Of a stretch of DNA of 11,130 bases, positions 7,371-11,130 are shown one piece after another (the first letter of the stretch is position 1; each line of letters opens with the position of its first letter). Both the position numbers and the translations under genes were made by a program. The stretch is from an uncultured Gammaproteobacteria bacterium (lineage in GTDB: Bacteria; Pseudomonadota; Gammaproteobacteria; Pseudomonadales; Azotimanducaceae_A): the NCBI GenBank assembly GCA_913041025.1, contig CAJWGQ010000090.1, forward strand, positions 1 through 11,130. The letters run 5' to 3'. Below the pieces are notes generated by a model that was not told the DNA's origin, made no database searches, and saw only the letters and a list, made by a program, of their open reading frames with translations.

Positions 7371-8276
7371 TTGTCGACTACCCTAAAAATCGCAACTAGA
7401 AAAAGTGCTCTAGCACTATGGCAAGCGAATTATATTGCGGAAAAAATACTTGAGGTGTCTGAAGGAATATCTATTGAACTGGTGGAAATCGTAACCAATG
7501 GTGATAGGTGGCTGGATGGCCCGCTTCACGAGATTGGGGGTAAAGGCCTATTCGTGAAAGAATTAGAATTGGCGTTAGTTGAAGGCAGAGCTGATATAGC
7601 GGTGCACTCGGTGAAAGACATTCCTGCCGTCCTACCAGACGATTTTTATTTACCCGTCTTAGGTTTTAGAGACAGTTGCAATGATGTATTGGTCGGTTGT
7701 GATAAATTAGACAGTTTAGCTCAAGGAGCGGTTGTAGGCTCTTCGAGTTTGAGACGTAAGGTCCAGCTGCAGGCTATAAGACCCGATTTAGAAATCAGAA
7801 ATATTCGGGGTAATGTAGGTACAAGATTGAAAAAGTTGGACGATGGAGACTTTGACGCACTTGTTTTGGCGGAGGCCGGATTAAACCGACTAAACATTAC
7901 ACGAGAAGATAAGTTCGTGTTGCCGATAGAGGATTGTCTGCCAGCTCCTGGCCAAGGGGCTCTGGGTATAGAAATGCATAAGTCCAATCCGAGAAGAGAC
8001 ATTGTAGATTCATTGCGCGTCCCAGAAACTTATTTGAGTATTGAATCAGAACGTATGGTGAGCGCCGGATTGGGCGCTGACTGTTCGATGCCTGTTGCTG
8101 CTTTGGCTAGTGTCCAGGGCGGAACATTTGCATTGGAAGCTTTGATCGCTGATTCCGAAGGAAGCAAAGTTTTGCGAGCCAAGGCTGAAGGCTCAAATCG
8201 AGATCAAGTTGTCAGTAAGATTCTATCGGATCTTTTTGATCTCGGCGCACAGGACATTTTAGATACTTTTAGCTAA
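7371..8276 (+). CDS. hemC: Porphobilinogen deaminase (hydroxymethylbilane synthase)
   Basis: Polymerises four porphobilinogen units to hydroxymethylbilane in the cytosol using a covalent dipyrromethane cofactor. From TTG at 7371 the product is 301 aa and begins MSTTLKIATRKSALALWQ, matching family N-termini. TTG at 7359 would add four residues; a stop at 7347-7349 limits extension and no in-frame ATG exists. GGKGLFVKELE, DIAVHSVKDIP with catalytic D83, SSSLRR (124-129), RGNVGTRL (146-153) and the cofactor-anchoring cysteine C238 in GADCSMPVAA are all present. The ribosome site is weak (a GGA about 12 nt upstream), so translation may be modest. It is first in the hemCDXY run and divergent from argH, the arrangement known from Pseudomonas but without algZR between. 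Confidence 0.96.
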   Translation: MSTTLKIATRKSALALWQANYIAEKILEVSEGISIELVEIVTNGDRWLDGPLHEIGGKGLFVKELELALVEGRADIAVHSVKDIPAVLPDDFYLPVLGFRDSCNDVLVGCDKLDSLAQGAVVGSSSLRRKVQLQAIRPDLEIRNIRGNVGTRLKKLDDGDFDALVLAEAGLNRLNITREDKFVLPIEDCLPAPGQGALGIEMHKSNPRRDIVDSLRVPETYLSIESERMVSAGLGADCSMPVAALASVQGGTFALEALIADSEGSKVLRAKAEGSNRDQVVSKILSDLFDLGAQDILDTFS

Positions 8277-8282
8277 GCAATC

Positions 8283-8295
8283 AGATTATTAATCT
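8283..8295. repeat. Short palindrome between hemC and hemD
   Basis: AGATTA-T-TAATCT is a perfect 6-bp inverted repeat around one base, in the 42-bp hemC-hemD gap. It is AT-rich and lacks a following T-run, so it is not a convincing terminator. It could be a protein-binding site or chance. Confidence 0.25.
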
Positions 8296-8318
8296 AGATC
8301 ACCTTATCGGCCTATTTG

Positions 8319-9023
8319 ATGACAAAAACAGTATGGATAAGTCGCAGTCAGCCAGGCGCAGCTGCTTTAGCCCATAAGCTCGCAGCTTCTAAGATCTCGG
8401 TCTTACAGAAGCCTGTGCTCACTATAAGTCCGATCAATTGTCCTTATCCTAAAGAGCGACCAAAGCTTGTAATTTGCTTATCTGGTCATGCTGCGAGGAT
8501 TTATAGGGAATCGAGTGCGTCGCTTTCAAATAAAACAATCAAACACATAGCAATCGGTCGCGAAACAGCTTCAATTTTACGATCTAGCTTTACTAATACA
8601 ATTTTCCCCTTCGATGAGCGCTCAGAAGGTGTTATTGGATTGAGGGAAATACAAGAGATTTCTGTGGGTGAGATTGTTTGGCTACTGACGGGTCGACAAG
8701 GTCGAGGAGTGATCGAAAGTGTTCTAGAAAATAGAGGTTGTAAGCTTTATCGATTAGCTCTCTATGAACAAGTAAGAAAAGAGGTTAAAGGCATTGACCC
8801 AGAAAAAATTAGCTGTGTTGTTGTTGGGTCTGTCGTGGGAATGCAATATGTAGAAGAATTTTTGAAGGGATTCAAAGGTACGCTTTCAGTTCCCATTATT
8901 GTCCCTTCTTTAAGGATCAAAAAAGAGGCTGAGAACCTAGGCTTCACAGAGGTATATAATGTTGGAAGTGCCAACGTGAGCGATGTGTCGATTTTTGTGG
9001 AAGATTTTTTAGTCGGTCGCTAG
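8319..9023 (+). CDS. hemD: Uroporphyrinogen-III synthase
   Basis: Cyclises hydroxymethylbilane with inversion of ring D to give uroporphyrinogen III, the precursor of haem, sirohaem and cobalamin. The sequence of this family is poorly conserved. Support comes from the 234-aa size (E. coli 246), the N-terminal VWISRSQPGAAALAHKL block, the central WLLTGRQGRG segment, and RGCKLYRLALYEQV at about 140-153, equivalent to the RGxxVxxxxxYxR region at the inter-domain linker. VVGSVVGMQYVEEF is the usual second-domain S/T-rich helix start, although here it lacks the common T-S pair. The ATG at 8319 is chosen over an adjacent TTG at 8316. The position between hemC and hemX makes the call firm. Confidence 0.9.
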   Translation: MTKTVWISRSQPGAAALAHKLAASKISVLQKPVLTISPINCPYPKERPKLVICLSGHAARIYRESSASLSNKTIKHIAIGRETASILRSSFTNTIFPFDERSEGVIGLREIQEISVGEIVWLLTGRQGRGVIESVLENRGCKLYRLALYEQVRKEVKGIDPEKISCVVVGSVVGMQYVEEFLKGFKGTLSVPIIVPSLRIKKEAENLGFTEVYNVGSANVSDVSIFVEDFLVGR

Positions 9024-9065
9024 CACCATGATGAAGGCTTATTTTTGAACCACTAGGTTGTATTT

Positions 9066-10058
9066 GTGAATAGCGATCAGAAACAACATCCAGAGCCAGG
9101 TACCAATAATCCTCCGGGTCGAGCATACAACTTGAGCGTGGGCGTTGTCCTTGTCATTACATTGTTTGGCGTTTTGTTTTTGTGGCACTTGTTGAGTCAG
9201 AACCAAGCCGCTATTACAGAGCTAGAAGCGAAGATAGAAAGTAGCATTCTTAAAGAAAGAGCCAAGCAGGAGGCCCTTCACAAGAGACTCGGGTTCATAG
9301 AAGAAAGTATTCTTTTAAAAACAAATGAGTTGGTGGTTCGAATAGAGGCTAATCAAAAGAGCTTTTCTGAAAAAATTGGCAGTATCAATTGGTTTTCTTT
9401 TGATCAGATAGGAGCAGTTCGACATGCTCGGTACTTACTGAATAGAGCTCAACAAGCCTTGTTATGGAGCAGGAATACGAGCTACGCAATTTCTCTACTT
9501 GAGCAAACAAGAAGGTTTTTGCTCTCTGCGGAAGACAAGAAATTCGAACAAGCGGCGGAATTAATTTCTCAGCAAATAGAAGGATTAAAACTGGTTAATT
9601 CAGATAGCAGCGGCCAGATTCATCTCAAGTTGGATCTTTTTAGCGATTTGATTGATAGCTTAGATTTGGTGAAGACAGAATTTGCGACAGCAAAAAGCCC
9701 TCCAACCCAAGACCATTTTTGGGACGAAGCCTGGGATAGTTTAAATAAGTATATCAACGTTAGGTTATTGCCAGATTCGATTGATGGTGTCGAGTTATCA
9801 AATTTGAACGATGGAGATTTAGTAAAACTGCGTTGGAGACTTTGTCTTCAAGAAATTCGCTACTCGGTATTAAGTCAGGATCAAGAGCTTTATCAAGGTT
9901 TATTAAACGCTTTAAGTAGCGAATTGATAAAAATCAATTTTCAATTCGAGGATCGAGCGACGTTCCAGTTGATTGTCGCCGAGTTGAGATCCTATGATGT
10001 AGGACCAATACCATCCAACATAGAGCTTATTTTGAATCTTCCAGAATTAGAAAACTAA
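9066..10058 (+). CDS. hemX: HemX family membrane protein
   Basis: A 330-aa protein, shorter than E. coli HemX (393 aa). A short polar N-terminus rich in Pro and Asn (1-20) is followed by one hydrophobic segment (about 23-43), so it is probably a bitopic inner-membrane protein with a large periplasmic domain. A Lys/Glu/Gln-rich coiled coil follows at about 46-105, then an alpha-helical domain with the typical ARYLLNRAQQALLW stretch (around 120-133). Older databases call HemX a uroporphyrinogen-III methyltransferase, but no SAM-binding methyltransferase motif is visible. Its role is uncertain. The start is GTG at 9066-9068 with AGG at 9055-9057, 8 nt upstream. The neighbours hemD and hemY support the call. 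Confidence 0.87.
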   Translation: MNSDQKQHPEPGTNNPPGRAYNLSVGVVLVITLFGVLFLWHLLSQNQAAITELEAKIESSILKERAKQEALHKRLGFIEESILLKTNELVVRIEANQKSFSEKIGSINWFSFDQIGAVRHARYLLNRAQQALLWSRNTSYAISLLEQTRRFLLSAEDKKFEQAAELISQQIEGLKLVNSDSSGQIHLKLDLFSDLIDSLDLVKTEFATAKSPPTQDHFWDEAWDSLNKYINVRLLPDSIDGVELSNLNDGDLVKLRWRLCLQEIRYSVLSQDQELYQGLLNALSSELIKINFQFEDRATFQLIVAELRSYDVGPIPSNIELILNLPELEN

Positions 10059-10066
10059 TAATAGGA

Positions 10067-10708
10067 ATGAAGCGCTTATCTTTTATTTTCATTTTAGTAA
10101 TGGCCGTTGGTGGTTTATTTGGCCTGGCTATCGAAGAAACCCCAGGGTACGTGCAAATTCGCTACCAGAGCTTTCTACTAGAAACTAGCTTTTGGTTCTT
10201 TCTTTTGGTGCTAGTTTGTTCGGTGCTTATTTTTTTTGGCTTATGGTTTGTGTTTAGAAATATCCTGATGTTGCGTAAGCAAGTGGCTGAGAGCCGGTCA
10301 CTTAAGGCAGAACGAATGCTCCTGAAAAAAACAGATGTCGCGATTTCCGCAATGATTGAATGTCGTTGGGAGGAAGCTAATAATTTGTTTACCGAAGTTG
10401 CCGATGCGTCCAAGGCACCATTGGTGTTTTTGTATCTTGCTGCCAGGTCTGCGCATAATCTCGGATTGACCGACGATCGTGATAATTTATTGGAAAGAGC
10501 TCAGTCTTTATCTGAAGAAAGTAAGAGAACTGCTTCTTATTTAAGGGCTGAGTTTTTTATTGCAGATGGAAAACATCGAGATGCTGTAAAGCTATTGACG
10601 GATATCCGTGCCCAAGAGGAGCTCCCGGAAATTTGGCGAGGAAAACTTCTTAAGTGTTATGAAGCCTTGGGTGAAAAACGAAAAGTAGAGGCGCTGGTTG
10701 CTGAATAA
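10067..10708 (+). CDS. hemY: HemY family membrane protein, short form
   Basis: Inner-membrane protein with TPR-like helices, encoded after hemX across proteobacteria; its role in haem metabolism is not settled. It is unrelated to the protoporphyrinogen oxidase also called HemY. Two hydrophobic segments (about 4-21 and 42-64) flank ETPGYVQIRYQSFLLETS, matching the HemY N-terminal region (GYVLIQTDNYNIETS in E. coli). Helical repeats cover about 80-210. At 213 aa it is roughly half of E. coli HemY (398 aa) and ends where only the first part of the TPR region would be complete. No continuation follows in any frame before the oppositely oriented gene. The ATG at 10067 sits right against an AGGA, an unusually close ribosome site. 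hemX ends 8 bp upstream. Confidence 0.85.
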   Translation: MKRLSFIFILVMAVGGLFGLAIEETPGYVQIRYQSFLLETSFWFFLLVLVCSVLIFFGLWFVFRNILMLRKQVAESRSLKAERMLLKKTDVAISAMIECRWEEANNLFTEVADASKAPLVFLYLAARSAHNLGLTDDRDNLLERAQSLSEESKRTASYLRAEFFIADGKHRDAVKLLTDIRAQEELPEIWRGKLLKCYEALGEKRKVEALVAE

Positions 10709-10766
10709 AGATGAGAGTTGGCAGTGTAATTTTTTGTCAGTGGTAGCTTTTTAAGTCTGCGCAAAA
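10709..10766. other. Short convergent gap between hemY and the reductase gene
   Basis: 58 bp between two converging stop codons. It contains short T-tracts (around 10730-10735 and 10748-10752) but no GC-rich stem that I can pair with them, so no intrinsic terminator is called. There is no ORF and no sequence resembling the missing half of HemY. Confidence 0.5.
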
Positions 10767-11130
10767 CTATCTAGGGGCGTAGTCAAAAACATCGGATTGA
10801 ATGCTTGCCATTAAAAAATTACGCTTCAAAAGCATGTCATGAACTGTATAGACGAATTCAGGATCTCCAGTAATGACGCAATGTGCGTCTTTAAGACTGT
10901 TTCGTTGCGTCTCAAGGTAATGCAGAAGTTCCTGATGATGAGAAACGATTTGATCTATCGAAGGAAACCAAGTTTCTGGGCTATCTTCCGCTTGGGTTTC
11001 TAGTGGTTCGTCAGTATTCCAGATAAGTAATATCTTCCTAGGGGTTGATATCAACTTGCAATGTTCGATCATTGAAGCGGCTTGGCTGATCCCAGTACCC
11101 TTACAGATTAAAACTAAGTGTTTTTCATCC
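10767..11130 (-). CDS. Fre-like NAD(P)H-flavin/ferredoxin reductase, C-terminal part (cut by window edge)
   Basis: The reading frame stays open to the window end, so an internal ATG at 11070-11072 is not the real start. The 120 visible residues are the NAD(P)-binding half of the ferredoxin-NADP reductase superfamily. HLVLICKGTGIS is the pyridine-nucleotide loop, with a Lys where GGTG-type family members have the first Gly. ILLIWNTDEP matches the second strand, and CVITGDPEFVYTVHDML corresponds to the CGPPxM/AGRFEM region. The tail SDVFDYAPR resembles the ends of Fre/LuxG and of CDP-6-deoxyglucoseen-reductase-like proteins. The FAD domain, and any 2Fe-2S ferredoxin domain, lie outside the window, so Fre cannot be told from an AscD-like fusion. 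The likely activity is NAD(P)H-dependent reduction of flavin or an iron-sulfur partner. Confidence 0.68.
   Translation of the reverse strand, partial: DEKHLVLICKGTGISQAASMIEHCKLISTPRKILLIWNTDEPLETQAEDSPETWFPSIDQIVSHHQELLHYLETQRNSLKDAHCVITGDPEFVYTVHDMLLKRNFLMASIQSDVFDYAPR

Noticed and set aside
10709..10766. Possible frameshifted continuation of hemY or a rho-independent terminator
   Set aside because: The gap is too short and shows neither HemY-like residues in other frames nor a GC-rich stem with a T-run.

Overview
The window reads as ordinary, tightly packed chromosomal DNA from a gammaproteobacterium with moderately low GC (judged by eye). The products resemble Pseudomonas and Escherichia housekeeping proteins. 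The gene order argH / hemC-hemD-hemX-hemY, with lysA-dapF-DUF484-xerC-HAD nearby, is a conserved gammaproteobacterial neighbourhood. No mobile element, tRNA, rRNA, CRISPR array or phage gene is visible, and no stretch over about 105 bp lacks a gene.

Layout. Plus strand at the left: threonine synthase (thrC, 48-1412), possibly preceded by the last few codons of another gene. It converges, with 2 bp between stop codons, on a long minus-strand run transcribed from 7255 down to 1415: argH, lysA, dapF, a DUF484 gene, xerC and a HAD-family phosphatase. Spacing is 44 bp or less, with a 10-bp and a 4-bp overlap at the distal end, so it looks like one operon behind a good extended -10 promoter at 7286-7294. 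Divergently on the plus strand lies hemC-hemD-hemX-hemY (7371-10708). At the right edge a minus-strand gene is cut by the window end; it encodes the C-terminal part of a Fre-like flavin/ferredoxin-NAD(P)H reductase.

How the genes work together. ThrC, DapF and LysA finish two branches of the aspartate family (threonine; meso-diaminopimelate and lysine), and ArgH finishes arginine synthesis. HemC and HemD convert porphobilinogen to uroporphyrinogen III. HemX and HemY are membrane proteins usually encoded with them, whose roles are poorly defined. XerC is the chromosome-dimer recombinase; DUF484 is its usual neighbour, of unknown function.

The points worth a second look are architectural. argH directly abuts lysA, so the genes commonly found in this interval in relatives (algZR, cyaA, cyaY, lppL/lptM) are absent. 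HemY is about half its usual length with no visible frameshift. Four of the eleven complete genes start with GTG or TTG. I see no convincing undescribed system here.
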